A stretch of 64,000 bases of DNA from Nitrospirillum iridis (GCF_014205765.1 NZ_JACIIZ010000001.1:587907-651906), one strand, 5' to 3'. Shown: positions 42,066 to 51,395, numbered from the stretch's first letter. Numbers and translations are program-made. Notes: a model not told the origin generated them from the sequence alone.

Positions 42066-43040
42066 GTGGCGGCCTTTGACGAATATATCGGCATCGACTG
42101 GACGGGTGCCTCGCCCGCGCGGGGTATCGCCATCGCGTATGCGGCGCCGGTGGGCGGGGGGCCGCTGGGCGGGGCGGCGTCCGGTCTGGTGGGGGATGCC
42201 GTTCATCTGGTCCCGCCGCCCGGCCGTCATTGGAGCCGTCGCCAGGCGATGGACTGGGTGGCCGGCCGGCTCATCGCCCATGGGCAAGCGGGTACCCGTG
42301 CCCTGGTGGGCATCGATTGCGGCTTCTCCCTGCCTTATGTGGAGGGGGAAGGCTACCTCGATGGCCGTGTTCCGAGCGTGGACGATCTGTTCGGCCTCTG
42401 GGATTTGGTGGAGGCGGCGGCGGGCGGGGGACCGGCCGCCGAGGATTTCTGCGGCACGCCCGCCCTGTCGGACCCGCGCTTGCGCCCCAGTTACTGGCTG
42501 GCCGGACCACGGCCGGCCCATTGGACGGATAGGGAGGGGGGCGGCAAGCGGCGTCTGGTGGAACTGGTGGCCGCCCGCACCGGCGTTGGCAATCCCGTGT
42601 CGGTCTTCAATCTGGCGGCCGCGTCCAAGCAGGTGGGCAAGGCCTCGCTTGCCGGCATGCGCGCCTTGCGCCACCTGAAGGCCCGTCTGGGCGACGATTT
42701 GGCGGTCTGGCCGGCGGAGGCGCTGGCCGGGCCGGAGGGCCGGGCGCGCTCGGTGGTGGCGGAAATCTTTCCCACGCTGTTCCGGCGCCAGGCGCATGGC
42801 CTGGCCAAGATTCGCGACTGGGCCGGCATGGCGGCGGCGCTGGCGCGGGTGGGCTGCCATGCGGGGCCGGAGGTGCCGGCGGTCTTTGACGACCACGCCG
42901 GGGATGCGATGATCGCCGCCGCCGGCATGATGCGCTGGGCCGCGCGCGACGATGTATGGGCGCCCAAGGGGCTGGACACCGACACGGCGCGGCGCGAAGG
43001 ATGGATTTTCGGCGTCACCGGCATCGAGGGTGGGGGATGA
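42066..43040 (+). CDS. DUF429-like family protein
   Basis: Starting at the GTG at 42066, five bases after AGGGGG, the protein is 324 residues. It opens with YIGIDWTGASPARGIAIAYA, and a second GIDCGFSLP motif follows near residue 80. This layout suggests an RNase H-like/actin-like nucleotidyl fold, as in DUF429 and related predicted nucleases. An acidic late segment (FDDHAGDAMIAAAGM) could complete an active site. The biochemical role is unknown. It overlaps crcB by four bases, so the two are probably translationally coupled. Confidence 0.7.
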   Translation: MAAFDEYIGIDWTGASPARGIAIAYAAPVGGGPLGGAASGLVGDAVHLVPPPGRHWSRRQAMDWVAGRLIAHGQAGTRALVGIDCGFSLPYVEGEGYLDGRVPSVDDLFGLWDLVEAAAGGGPAAEDFCGTPALSDPRLRPSYWLAGPRPAHWTDREGGGKRRLVELVAARTGVGNPVSVFNLAAASKQVGKASLAGMRALRHLKARLGDDLAVWPAEALAGPEGRARSVVAEIFPTLFRRQAHGLAKIRDWAGMAAALARVGCHAGPEVPAVFDDHAGDAMIAAAGMMRWAARDDVWAPKGLDTDTARREGWIFGVTGIEGGG

Positions 43041-43417
43041 ACCAGCTTGTCGTCGTCGCCCTGGGCGGCGCCCTGGGCTCGGTCCTGCGGTATCTGGCGC
43101 AGGTGTGGCTGGGGCGGTTGCTGGGGCAGGGCTTTCCCTGGGGCACCCTGTTCGTGAACGTCGTGGGCTCGCTGCTCATGGGCGTGCTGGTGGAGGCGGC
43201 CGGCCGGGTGTGGAGCCCGTCGCCCGAGTTGCGCGCCTTCCTGGCGGTGGGGATATTGGGTGGGTTCACCACCTTCTCCTCCTTCTCGCTGGATGTCGGC
43301 GCGCTGGCGTCGCGGGGCGACTGGGCGCTGGCGATGGTGTATGTCATGGCGACGCTGATGGTCGGCGTCGGTGGGTTTTTCGTGGGCTTGGCCCTGGTAC
43401 GTGCGGTGGTGTCATGA
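43037..43417 (+). CDS. crcB: Fluoride channel CrcB/FluC
   Basis: This 126-residue four-helix membrane protein exports fluoride as a dual-topology dimer. GGALGSVLRYLAQ, GTLFVNVVGSLLMG and GFTTFSSFSLD, containing the pore phenylalanines and polar track, are all present. No fluoride riboswitch is seen upstream, since the gene overlaps its neighbour. It is joined to rluC by another ATGA overlap. Confidence 0.95.
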   Translation: MNQLVVVALGGALGSVLRYLAQVWLGRLLGQGFPWGTLFVNVVGSLLMGVLVEAAGRVWSPSPELRAFLAVGILGGFTTFSSFSLDVGALASRGDWALAMVYVMATLMVGVGGFFVGLALVRAVVS

Positions 43418-44427
43418 GTGAAGAGGGTGGCCGTAAGGTCGAGACGCGATTGGTGACCGCGGATGAGGCGGAGATGCGTCTGGACCGCTGGTTCAAGCGG
43501 CATTTCCCCCTGCTGGGCCATATCCAGCTGGAAAAGCTGTTGCGCACCGGCCAGGTGCGGGTGGATGGCGGCCGCGTGAAGGGCGCCACGCGCCTGGTGG
43601 CCGGGCAGTCCGTGCGCATTCCACCCATGCCCGAACTGCCGCCCCTGAACCCGGACGCCGCTCCGCGCAAGCCGCGCCCCCTGCTGTCGGACAAGGAGGT
43701 CAAGGCCCTGCGCGACGCGGTGCTGTACCGCGATGCCGACGTCATCGTCCTCAACAAGCCCGCCGGCCTCGCGGTGCAGGGCGGCACCGGCCAGAACAAG
43801 CATCTGGACGCCATGCTGGACGTGCTGACCTTCGACGGCAAGGAACGGCCCAAGCTGGTCCACCGCCTGGACAAGGACACCAGCGGTTGCCTGGTGCTGG
43901 CCCGGACCAGCTTCGCCGCCACCCGGCTGGCCGGATATTTCCGTGGCCACGACGCCCGCAAATACTACTGGGCAGTCACCGTGGGCGTGCCCAAGCAGCA
44001 CCAGGGCAAGATCGACGCCGCCCTGGCCAAGGAGGCCGGCACCCGGGGCGAGCGCATGGCCGTGGATGAGGGGGAGGGCGCCCGCGCCGTCACGCTGTAC
44101 CAGGTGGTGGAGAACGCGCACCGCCACGCCGCCTTCGTGGCGCTGTGGCCGCTCACCGGGCGCACCCACCAGCTGCGCGCCCACATGATGGCCATCGGCA
44201 CGCCCATCCTGGGCGACGGCAAATATGCCGGGCAGGAGGCTTTCCTGGCCGGGGGGGCGGCGCTGCCGCGCCAGCTGCACCTGCATGCCCGCCGCATCAT
44301 CATTCCCAACCCGCGCGGCGGCAAACCCATCGACGTGAGCGCGCCGCTGCCGCCCCACATGGCCCAGACCTGGGAATATTTCGGCTTCGATATGAATGAT
44401 GGCGACCCGTTCGCCAGCTTTGCCTGA
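43414..44427 (+). CDS. rluC: 23S rRNA pseudouridine synthase, RluA family (RluC-like)
   Basis: The 337-residue enzyme has an N-terminal S4 RNA-binding domain (about 15-70) and the RluA-family catalytic domain. HRLDKDTSGCLVLAR near residue 150 carries the catalytic aspartate, and GRTHQLRAHM is the second signature. RluC in E. coli modifies three uridines around the 23S rRNA peptidyl transferase region. RluD-like specificity cannot be excluded. The frame is open upstream through crcB, but the ATG at 43414 is the proper start. Confidence 0.92.
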   Translation: MSEEGGRKVETRLVTADEAEMRLDRWFKRHFPLLGHIQLEKLLRTGQVRVDGGRVKGATRLVAGQSVRIPPMPELPPLNPDAAPRKPRPLLSDKEVKALRDAVLYRDADVIVLNKPAGLAVQGGTGQNKHLDAMLDVLTFDGKERPKLVHRLDKDTSGCLVLARTSFAATRLAGYFRGHDARKYYWAVTVGVPKQHQGKIDAALAKEAGTRGERMAVDEGEGARAVTLYQVVENAHRHAAFVALWPLTGRTHQLRAHMMAIGTPILGDGKYAGQEAFLAGGAALPRQLHLHARRIIIPNPRGGKPIDVSAPLPPHMAQTWEYFGFDMNDGDPFASFA

Positions 44428-44429
44428 TC

Positions 44430-45107
44430 ATGGCCGGCGCCAACCGCCTGGCCCTGTTCGACTGTGACGGCACGCTGGTGGACAGCCAGCACGCCATCAT
44501 CGCCGCCATGGCGGCCGGTTTCGCCAGCCAGGGTCTGGCCCCGCCGCCTGATGAGGCGGTGCGGCGCCAGGTGGGCCTGTCGCTGGAGGTGGCCATCCTG
44601 GGCCTCCTGCCGCCAGGGGCGGATTTGGGGGCGGTGGCCGGCATCGCCGCCGTTTACAAAGGGGCCTTCCATCAAAACCGCGCCCACGGAGGGACGGTGG
44701 AACCGTTGTACCCCGGCTTGGTGGAGGCGCTGGACGCGCTGGAGGCGGCGGGCTTCCTGCTGGGAATCGCCACCGGCAAGTCGCACCGGGGCCTGGTCGC
44801 GACGCTGGACCATCACGGCCTGAACGGACGTTTCCTCACCCTGCAGACGGCGGATCGCGCGCCGGGCAAACCCGCCCCCGACATGGCCTTGCGCGCCATG
44901 GCGGAGGCGGGGGCCGATCCCGCCACCACCGTGGTCATCGGCGACACCAGCTATGATATGGAAATGGCGCGCCACGCCCGCGTGGCCGCGCTGGGCGTGG
45001 CCTGGGGCTATCACGCGCCAGCGGATTTGCTGGCGGCGGGGGCCGCCCATGTCTGTCACGATTATGCCGAGGTGCCGGCGGCGGTGGCGGCCCTGATCCG
45101 GGTTTAA
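44430..45107 (+). CDS. HAD-superfamily phosphatase (Gph-like)
   Basis: The 225-residue hydrolase has motif I FDCDGTLVDS with Asp11 and Asp13, a helical cap, motif II in IATGKS, motif III lysine in PGKPAPD and motif IV IGDTSYDMEMA. The pattern suits phosphoglycolate phosphatase or a related small-phosphate hydrolase of the HAD IA subgroup. It starts two bases after rluC ends. In alphaproteobacteria the rluC-HAD-ATP12 order recurs, which supports the assignment. Confidence 0.9.
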   Translation: MAGANRLALFDCDGTLVDSQHAIIAAMAAGFASQGLAPPPDEAVRRQVGLSLEVAILGLLPPGADLGAVAGIAAVYKGAFHQNRAHGGTVEPLYPGLVEALDALEAAGFLLGIATGKSHRGLVATLDHHGLNGRFLTLQTADRAPGKPAPDMALRAMAEAGADPATTVVIGDTSYDMEMARHARVAALGVAWGYHAPADLLAAGAAHVCHDYAEVPAAVAALIRV

Positions 45108-45131
45108 GCCGGACCGGGGTTGAAGACGGAA

Positions 45132-45854
45132 ATGCCTGAAGACGGGAACAGGGGTATGAAGCGGATTTACAAGACCGTGGCTGTGGTGCCTGGCGCGGCT
45201 GGCGGCTGGCAGGTGCTTCTGGACGCCCGCGTCCTGAAATCGCCGGCCAAGGCGGACCTGGTGCTGCCGACCGAGGCGTTGGCCCAGGCGGTGGCGGCGG
45301 AGTGGGAGGCCCAGGGTGATACCGTGGTGCCGGACAGCATGCCGATGATGCAGTTGGCGTCCACCTGCGTCGACCGGGTGGGGCCGCAACGCGCCGTCAT
45401 CCTAGACAGCGCGGCGGCCTACGGCGGCACCGATCTGCTGTGCTACCGCGCGGCGGAACCGGCGAAGCTGGTGGAGCGGCAGGCCCGCGCCTGGCAGCCC
45501 CTGCTGGACTGGGCGGTCCTGCGCTACGACGCCCTATTGCACACCACCACCGGCATCATCCACCGCGCCCAGGACCCATCGGCGCTGAACGCCCTGAAGC
45601 GCGCGCTGGAGGAGCTGGACGACTGGCAACTGACCGGGGTGCAGAACGTCGTGGCGCTGACCGGGTCGCTCATCCTGGGGCTCGCCTTGTTCGAGGGCCG
45701 TATCGATGGGCATCAGGCCTTTGAGCTGGCGGAACTCGACGAGTCGTTCCAAATCGAGCGGTGGGGGGAGGATGATGAGGCCAAGGACCGCCGCCAGTCG
45801 CTGAGGGCCGACCTGCTTGCCAGTTTACGTTACTTGGACTTGCTGCGGGCTTGA
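45132..45854 (+). CDS. ATP12-family F1-ATPase assembly chaperone
   Basis: The product is about 240 residues. KRIYKTVAVVPGAAGGWQVLLD at the N end, LLCYRAAEPAKLVERQ in the middle and GVQNVVALTGSLILGLALFEG late match the ATP12 family, shared by alphaproteobacteria and mitochondria. ATP12 binds the F1 alpha subunit during assembly. Possible starts are TTG 45120, ATG 45132 and ATG 45156; the family N terminus fits any of them. It follows the HAD gene on the same strand. Confidence 0.9.
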   Translation: MPEDGNRGMKRIYKTVAVVPGAAGGWQVLLDARVLKSPAKADLVLPTEALAQAVAAEWEAQGDTVVPDSMPMMQLASTCVDRVGPQRAVILDSAAAYGGTDLLCYRAAEPAKLVERQARAWQPLLDWAVLRYDALLHTTTGIIHRAQDPSALNALKRALEELDDWQLTGVQNVVALTGSLILGLALFEGRIDGHQAFELAELDESFQIERWGEDDEAKDRRQSLRADLLASLRYLDLLRA

Positions 45855-45952
45855 GTGGCGGGGCGCAGAAATCATTGGAACTGGGCGGCGGTCGCCCCCT
45901 TATATGCGGTGCAATAACTGTTCAGCCCAGCACTTCAAGGACCCCGTTCCCC

Positions 45953-46252
45953 ATGACCTTCGATCAGATTGAAGCCAAGATGCGCGCCTCGCTCAGCCAG
46001 TTCACCGGCCTGGGTGCCAAGGTGAAGTTCGACTTTGGCGCCGACGGGGCCCTGTTCCTGGACGCGACCAAGGTGCCCACCGTGTCGCGCGAGCCGGTGG
46101 ACGTGAACACCACACTGAAAATCTCGCTGGCCGATTTCGTGAAGCTCAGCGACGGCAAGCTCAGCCCGACCCTGGCCTTCACCTTCGGCAAGCTGAAGGT
46201 CCAGGGCGATATGGGCGTGGCGATGAAGCTCGCCGGCATGCTGGATGATTGA
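45953..46252 (+). CDS. SCP2 sterol-carrier-domain protein
   Basis: This 99-residue single-domain SCP2 protein reads TTLKISLADFVKLSDGKLSP and LAFTFGKLKVQGDMGVAMKL, the core of the fold. These bind lipids or acyl chains non-specifically. It ends just before a dispersed palindromic repeat that separates it from the convergent FAD oxidase. Upstream open frame lacks family character. Confidence 0.9.
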   Translation: MTFDQIEAKMRASLSQFTGLGAKVKFDFGADGALFLDATKVPTVSREPVDVNTTLKISLADFVKLSDGKLSPTLAFTFGKLKVQGDMGVAMKLAGMLDD

Positions 46253-46255
46253 TCC

Positions 46256-46318
46256 CAGCGCGTCGTAGCTCACGACTGCGGGCGCCGGAGTCACGATCAA
46301 ATGCCGCAGGTATGAGGC
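46256..46318. repeat. Dispersed repeat, family 2, short copy
   Basis: CGACTGCGGGCGCCGGAG (46273-46290) is identical to 56896-56913, and the tail AAATGCCGCAGGTATGAG (46299-46316) matches the 3' end of the longer copy with three differences. The left part present in the 56.9 kb copy is missing or very divergent. It sits between convergent stop codons. Confidence 0.65.
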
Positions 46319-46338
46319 CGTGAAGATCCAGCCCACCG

Positions 46339-47871
46339 TCAGACGGGCTGGATCCCCTGGCCATAGGTAAACAGCGACTTGGGGTCGACCTGGGTCTTGA
46401 CCGCCCGCAGCTTCGCGTAGTTTTCGCCGTAATAGTCCCGCTGCCAGTTCTTCAGCGATGCGTCGGGGAAGTTCTGGTAGGCGCCGACACCCTTCGCCCG
46501 GGCGCGGACATCGTCATAGAACCTTTGCTGCCAGGCCAGGTTCTCCTGCACCAGGCTGGGCGGGTCCTTCAGGGTCCACCAGTTGACTTCGCTGGAAAAC
46601 AGCCAATCGTATCCACGGTGGACGAAGGCCGTATCACCGGGCTGAAGGTTGTTCACGGCCCCGCCCACCTGGAAGAACTTGAAAGCGGATGCCATGCAGG
46701 TTCCTGGCATGGCGTCGGCGAACGCCAGCATGGATGCCACCATCTCCAGCGTCAGATCGCTGGTCCGCAGGAAGGTCGACTGTTCCCGGTAGTAATAGGG
46801 GAAGGTCTCCTCCGCCAGGATGTCCTGGGCCTGCCAGTATGGCGCGCTCGGTTCATACTTGTCCTTCACCGCCTCGTCCCACAGCGGACCGAACAACTGG
46901 GGCACGTCGATGCCGGCATGGGCCTGGCCCATGGCGGATATGGTGATGCCGGTGCCGGCGGCCCGGGCCTGGCGGCTGGGCACCGTCACCGATATCTTGC
47001 TGCCGAAGCCGTCGGGCGCCCCCTGCAACCGGTGCAGCAGGTCGAACAGCACCTGCTCCAGTCGATCCCGCTTCAGGGACCAGTGCACCTCGAACACCGC
47101 GACGGTGGTGACGGGGAAGGTCTCCAGCGTGAAGCTGGTATTGACGCCGAAATTGCCGCCGGCACCGCCCTGGCAGGCCCACAGCAGGTCCTTGTCGGCA
47201 TCGGCGCTGGCGTTGACCAGGGTGCCGTCGGCCAGAACCAACTCGGTTTCCCGCATCAGGTCCGACCCGATGCCCAGCAGCCGCATGTTGAAGCCGATGC
47301 CGCCCCCCAGAAGGAACCCGGCGGCGCCCACGCCATCGCAGCGGCCGTGGGTGACTGTGCGGCCCAGGCGCTCCAGCGCCTTGTAGACCAGGGAATTGAC
47401 GGTGCCGCCGGATATCCGCACCAGACCGCGCTTCTCGTCCACCAGCTTGACCCCCGCCATGGGCGACATGTCGATCAGCAGCCCATGGGTGGTGGAATAG
47501 CCGGCGTAATTGTGGCCACCGGACCGCACGGAGAAGCGGGTGCCGGTCTTCTTGGCCCAACTCAGGCAGGCCATGACGTCATCGGCGGTGGAGCAGCGGG
47601 CGACGGCCGCTGGCCGTGTGGCATAGCGCAGGTTGTTGGGTCGGGAATAGTCGCCGAAGAAGGGGTCGTCCGGCAGCACCAGGGCGCCCTTCAGGGCCCG
47701 CGCCAGATCCACCCAGGCGCCCTTGCCGGGCAGGTGCGGCTGCGCATGCAGTTCCTCGCCCGGGTTGGCCAGCATCTGCTGCGCCCGCGCCGGCAGGCTG
47801 GCCCCCACGGCCAGGGCGCCCAACCCCTTGAGTATGGACCGCCGCCCCGTCGCCGTGTCGAATGCCCCCAC
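46339..47871 (-). CDS. Tat-exported FAD-linked oxidoreductase (berberine-bridge-like)
   Basis: From the GTG at 47871, preceded by GGGGAG, the product is 510 residues. A Tat signal with GRRSILKGLGALAVGASL and an ARAQQ cleavage region predicts folded export. The FAD-binding PCMH domain includes GTRFSVRSGGHNYAGYS, in which the histidine is the site of covalent flavin attachment in the family. GRCDGVGAAGFLLGGGIGF lacks the second, cysteine attachment site of bicovalent enzymes. The C-terminal berberine/berberine-like region ends YYGENYAKLRAVKTQVDP. Such enzymes oxidise alcohols, sugars or amines. It neighbours the di-haem cytochrome on the same strand. Confidence 0.88.
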   Translation of the reverse strand: MGAFDTATGRRSILKGLGALAVGASLPARAQQMLANPGEELHAQPHLPGKGAWVDLARALKGALVLPDDPFFGDYSRPNNLRYATRPAAVARCSTADDVMACLSWAKKTGTRFSVRSGGHNYAGYSTTHGLLIDMSPMAGVKLVDEKRGLVRISGGTVNSLVYKALERLGRTVTHGRCDGVGAAGFLLGGGIGFNMRLLGIGSDLMRETELVLADGTLVNASADADKDLLWACQGGAGGNFGVNTSFTLETFPVTTVAVFEVHWSLKRDRLEQVLFDLLHRLQGAPDGFGSKISVTVPSRQARAAGTGITISAMGQAHAGIDVPQLFGPLWDEAVKDKYEPSAPYWQAQDILAEETFPYYYREQSTFLRTSDLTLEMVASMLAFADAMPGTCMASAFKFFQVGGAVNNLQPGDTAFVHRGYDWLFSSEVNWWTLKDPPSLVQENLAWQQRFYDDVRARAKGVGAYQNFPDASLKNWQRDYYGENYAKLRAVKTQVDPKSLFTYGQGIQPV

Positions 47872-47968
47872 CGCACATCTCCCCTTATCAGTGTATTGGA
47901 TGGAGATTAATTCCACCAAATCGGCGCGCGGCGCAAGGGGCTTTCCCGCTGCGTGGCACCGGAGCCAC

Positions 47969-49996
47969 TCACTGGCTTTTCAGGAACTCGATCAGGGCCA
48001 GCTTGTCGTCTTCGCTCAATGCCGGGCCGATAACGCCATTCTGGCCGACCGTGCCGTTGCGGAATTCATGTCCGCGGTTCGAGTTGCCCGCGAGCGTGGT
48101 GTCCAGCGTGAAGGTGCCGCCGGGGCAATCGTTCACGTCCAGGCCAACCTTTCCCGGGTCATAGGCGCGGTTACCCAGGCAGAAGCTCTTGGGCCTATCC
48201 TTCGCGGGATCGGAACCTAGCAACGCGTACAGCGAGGGCACCGACCCGTTGTGCAGGTAGGGTGGCACCGCCCAGATGCCGTTCAAGGGGCGGGCCTTGT
48301 AAACCGGGCGTGCCTGGATGCAATTGGGCCGGTTGCCCTTCAACGCGTCGCGCGTGTTCTTGTCCTGCGTCACTCCCTGATCGTCCAGATACTTCTTGAC
48401 CACCATCTGGACGGAGTAGGCGAGGGCCGGGCCAAATCCCAGCTTAGTCTGGGGCTCGGATGGGTCGGTAAAGCAGAGGGTGCCCGGCTGCCAGCCCGGA
48501 TTGCCGGCTTGGACGCCCAGGTAGGCTGGAACCGTCACCTGGCGCTGGAGCAGAACTTGCTCCTCCGCAGGGTCGGTGCCGACCTCGCTCTGGTCGATCA
48601 GGACGGCCTTCAGATAGCTCTCGCCATGCTCGTTCGGGGTGGTCCACAGGGTGGGCGCGTAGATCGCCTGATCCGGCGCGTCCATGGGCGGCAGATGGCA
48701 GCCCTGGCAGTACTGCGCATACAGCGCGCGGCCCTTGTCCCGCTTGGCGGCATCGATGGGGCCCAGCACGTCTTCCGGCCATTTGGGCGACATCAGGCCG
48801 TTGAAGCCCGTTACCTTGTTGTCACCGGCCGGGGTCAGGGGGTAGGGGCCCGCCAGCAGGTGTTCCATCGCGGAGATGGTGTCGACGGCGACGTTGGAAC
48901 TCCACAGCCGGCCAGGATCATTGGCCGTGGTCAGGTTCATCAGGGCGTTCACGCCCATGGCCTCTCCCGCGTTGCGGATGACCGGCTGCAGGATGGAACC
49001 GTCGTATTGCGCCCAATCGACCCAAGGGACGTCCCAGATGTGCGGGAACTTCACCGGCGCATTCAGGGCGGCATAATTGCTGACCGCGTTGAAGCCGGGC
49101 GCGTTCGCCAGGTTCTGATAGAATACGGTGTTGCCGATGCGGTTCAGGGCGTCCAGTCGGTTGAAACCTTCCTGGATGTCGTTCTTGCTGACGGAGGCGA
49201 CCGCGCCCGCGGCGTCCTTAAGGGTCTTCAGCACGGCGCTCAGTTGCTCGTGCAGCACCTTCTTGTCGGCGTCGCTGGCGTTCGGTCCCAGGACGCGCCC
49301 TGCGAAGTCATTGAAACGCCAGGGCAGCAGATCGGTCAGTAGAAGGGCCCCGCCCAGCGCGTCGGTGAACGTGCCCAGGTTCAACCCGGCGTTGGCGCCG
49401 TCGATGCGCAGACTGACACCCTTGTATTCCAAGTGCCCGGTGTGGCAGGCGGCGCAAGTGAAGCCAAGTTGGTCAGGCAGGGGTGTGCCGGTGGTGGGGT
49501 TGGTGACGTTCCGGGTGATGGCGAAGCCTACCGGCAGGCCATCGGGGTTGGCATCGTCCAACGCTTTTCCGTAGTTGGCGTATTCACCGCCGTCGACCGG
49601 CTGGGCGTAGCCGTATCGCGGGTCCGTCCACTGGCCGCCTTTCCCATTGGCCGAGAGGCCGCCGCCGGATGGCGGGCTGGGGATGAAGCCGAAACCTGTC
49701 AAATAGGCGTCACGCGCCAGCAGTGGGGGTTGCCCCCAAAGGGATAGCCGCGGTTCCGCTAGGGAAATGAACCACTTGTATGGAATGGGCAGCGTCGATG
49801 TGCCTTGGCTGGCGTGGTGGTACCAGTACCGGTCGGCCGAGCGCCAGTTCTGGTTCAGCCAGCGGGCCTCCTTCACCGGTTGGGCCGGCGGCAGGGTTGG
49901 CGACAGCTTGTTCCAGATGGGCCGGATATAGACGTAGCCCCCCACGACGACGATCGCCACGACCGCTGCCAGCACCACTTTCCACCAGGATTTCAT
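47969..49996 (-). CDS. Di-haem cytochrome c, RoxA-like/peroxidase family
   Basis: The 675-residue protein from the ATG at 49996 starts MKSWWKVVLAAVVAIVVVGG, a signal anchor or signal peptide. Two CXXCH haem sites are present, CAACH near residue 181 and CQGCH near 429. Between them is WDVPWVDWAQYDGSILQPV, and later KARPLNGIWAVPPYLHNGSV, a hallmark of the MauG/CcpA/RoxA class. Overall length and haem spacing resemble rubber oxygenase RoxA, but whether it is an oxygenase, peroxidase or electron carrier is open. It diverges from a cytochrome P450 across a 130-base AT-rich gap and precedes the FAD oxidase. A shared redox pathway is an inference. Confidence 0.85.
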   Translation of the reverse strand: MKSWWKVVLAAVVAIVVVGGYVYIRPIWNKLSPTLPPAQPVKEARWLNQNWRSADRYWYHHASQGTSTLPIPYKWFISLAEPRLSLWGQPPLLARDAYLTGFGFIPSPPSGGGLSANGKGGQWTDPRYGYAQPVDGGEYANYGKALDDANPDGLPVGFAITRNVTNPTTGTPLPDQLGFTCAACHTGHLEYKGVSLRIDGANAGLNLGTFTDALGGALLLTDLLPWRFNDFAGRVLGPNASDADKKVLHEQLSAVLKTLKDAAGAVASVSKNDIQEGFNRLDALNRIGNTVFYQNLANAPGFNAVSNYAALNAPVKFPHIWDVPWVDWAQYDGSILQPVIRNAGEAMGVNALMNLTTANDPGRLWSSNVAVDTISAMEHLLAGPYPLTPAGDNKVTGFNGLMSPKWPEDVLGPIDAAKRDKGRALYAQYCQGCHLPPMDAPDQAIYAPTLWTTPNEHGESYLKAVLIDQSEVGTDPAEEQVLLQRQVTVPAYLGVQAGNPGWQPGTLCFTDPSEPQTKLGFGPALAYSVQMVVKKYLDDQGVTQDKNTRDALKGNRPNCIQARPVYKARPLNGIWAVPPYLHNGSVPSLYALLGSDPAKDRPKSFCLGNRAYDPGKVGLDVNDCPGGTFTLDTTLAGNSNRGHEFRNGTVGQNGVIGPALSEDDKLALIEFLKSQ

Positions 49997-50126
49997 ATCG
50001 TCCGCCCTTGGTAGAGAAAAACTCGCACAGAACAATTTTAAGTGTTATATCATAATCGGACGCATTGGAAGATAGTTTGCCCTTCTTAAGGGTAAAACAT
50101 TTGCCGACAAACCTAAGAGACCCCCA

Positions 50127-51395
50127 ATGACCGCCCTCTCCGATCAGTTCCTGCCCGCTTATGACGCGGCCCCCACCCCGCAACAGAAGTTGCAGCTACT
50201 GCTCCTGTGGGTGGCCCAGAAGCCCCTGGTGCTGTTTCAGCAGTTGCGCGACCAGCGGCCCATTCTGGCTGTTCCGGGCGGGCCGGTGCTGCTGACCCTA
50301 TGCGCCGACGTGCAGGAGGCGCTGTCGCGGAACACTGTGTTCACCGTCCGCCCCTACTTGCCCAAGATCGATCCGTCGGTCGGGCCATTCATGCTGGACC
50401 ATGACGACACCGTCTATAATCAGCGCGACAAGGGCATCCTGCGGGCCTTGATCCAACAGATCGACATGCCGGGGGTGCGCCGGACGGTATCGGCTCTGTC
50501 GCAAAAGGCCATAGCCAACGGGGCATCGTACGACGGGCGCCTGGACTTGGTGACTCAGGTCACCCGCCCGGTTCCGGTCGGGCTGACCGGGGCCTATTTC
50601 GGCTTCCCTGGGCCGGACGTGACAACGATGCTGAAGTGGTCCTACGCCACCCAGTACGACATGTTCCACAATCTGAGCGACGACCCCACCATTCATGCCG
50701 CCAACCTGGCGGCGGGGCAGGGGATGAAGGACTATCTGTCCACGTTCCTGCCGCAAAGGGCGCGACAGGTGGCCGCCGATCCACAAATCGATGACGTCGT
50801 CGCCCGCCTGTTGCGCCTGGTGACGCCGCCGCAGATCGGCTTTGACATGGCCCGCATCATGACAAACACCATGGGGCTGTTGGTCGGTGGGATTGAGACG
50901 ACATCGGCTGCCACCGTCCAGGCCATCGACCAGATCCTAGACCGGCCTGCCGTGTTGGCAAGCGCGCTTCAGGCGGTGCTGGCTGATGATGACACGGCCT
51001 TCGATGCCATTTTCTGGGAGGCGTTGCGCTTCAATCCCATCAATCCCTTCGTGGTGCGCCTTTCGGTCGCGCCCTATGTCATCGCCGGCGGAACGCCGCG
51101 GGAAACGACCATTCCGGCCAACACCTTGGTCTTCTGTTCCAACGCGTCTGCCATGCAAGACGCCGCCGCCGTTCCCCAGCCGGGGAATTTCATTCCCGGC
51201 CGGCCTGGCTACGTCTACATGCATTTCGGCTACGGCGCGCACCTTTGCCTGGGCGACCAGGTCAGCCTGCAGCAGGCGCCAGAGATGGCGAAACAGATCT
51301 TCAAGGCGGGGTTTACCAAACGCGCCCCTGGCACTGCCGGCCAAATCGACTTTAAGGGAGGGCCGTTCCCGGAATCCTTCACCCTCTTACGTTAA
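50127..51395 (+). CDS. Cytochrome P450
   Basis: The 422-residue soluble P450 has an I-helix GGIETTSA (oxygen activation), the ExxR pair as EALR, and the haem-thiolate loop FGYGAHLCLG with the cysteine near residue 374. It is short of a membrane anchor, as usual for bacteria. No ferredoxin or reductase gene is adjacent. A short early segment MTALSDQFLPAYDAAPTPQQ lacks the usual P450 N-terminal proline-rich pattern. It faces the di-haem cytochrome divergently, suggesting shared regulation, and converges with the TPR methyltransferase. The substrate is unknown. Confidence 0.92.
   Translation: MTALSDQFLPAYDAAPTPQQKLQLLLLWVAQKPLVLFQQLRDQRPILAVPGGPVLLTLCADVQEALSRNTVFTVRPYLPKIDPSVGPFMLDHDDTVYNQRDKGILRALIQQIDMPGVRRTVSALSQKAIANGASYDGRLDLVTQVTRPVPVGLTGAYFGFPGPDVTTMLKWSYATQYDMFHNLSDDPTIHAANLAAGQGMKDYLSTFLPQRARQVAADPQIDDVVARLLRLVTPPQIGFDMARIMTNTMGLLVGGIETTSAATVQAIDQILDRPAVLASALQAVLADDDTAFDAIFWEALRFNPINPFVVRLSVAPYVIAGGTPRETTIPANTLVFCSNASAMQDAAAVPQPGNFIPGRPGYVYMHFGYGAHLCLGDQVSLQQAPEMAKQIFKAGFTKRAPGTAGQIDFKGGPFPESFTLLR

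Noticed and set aside
43037-43417. Fluoride riboswitch for crcB
   Set aside because: crcB overlaps the upstream coding gene, leaving no leader for a riboswitch.
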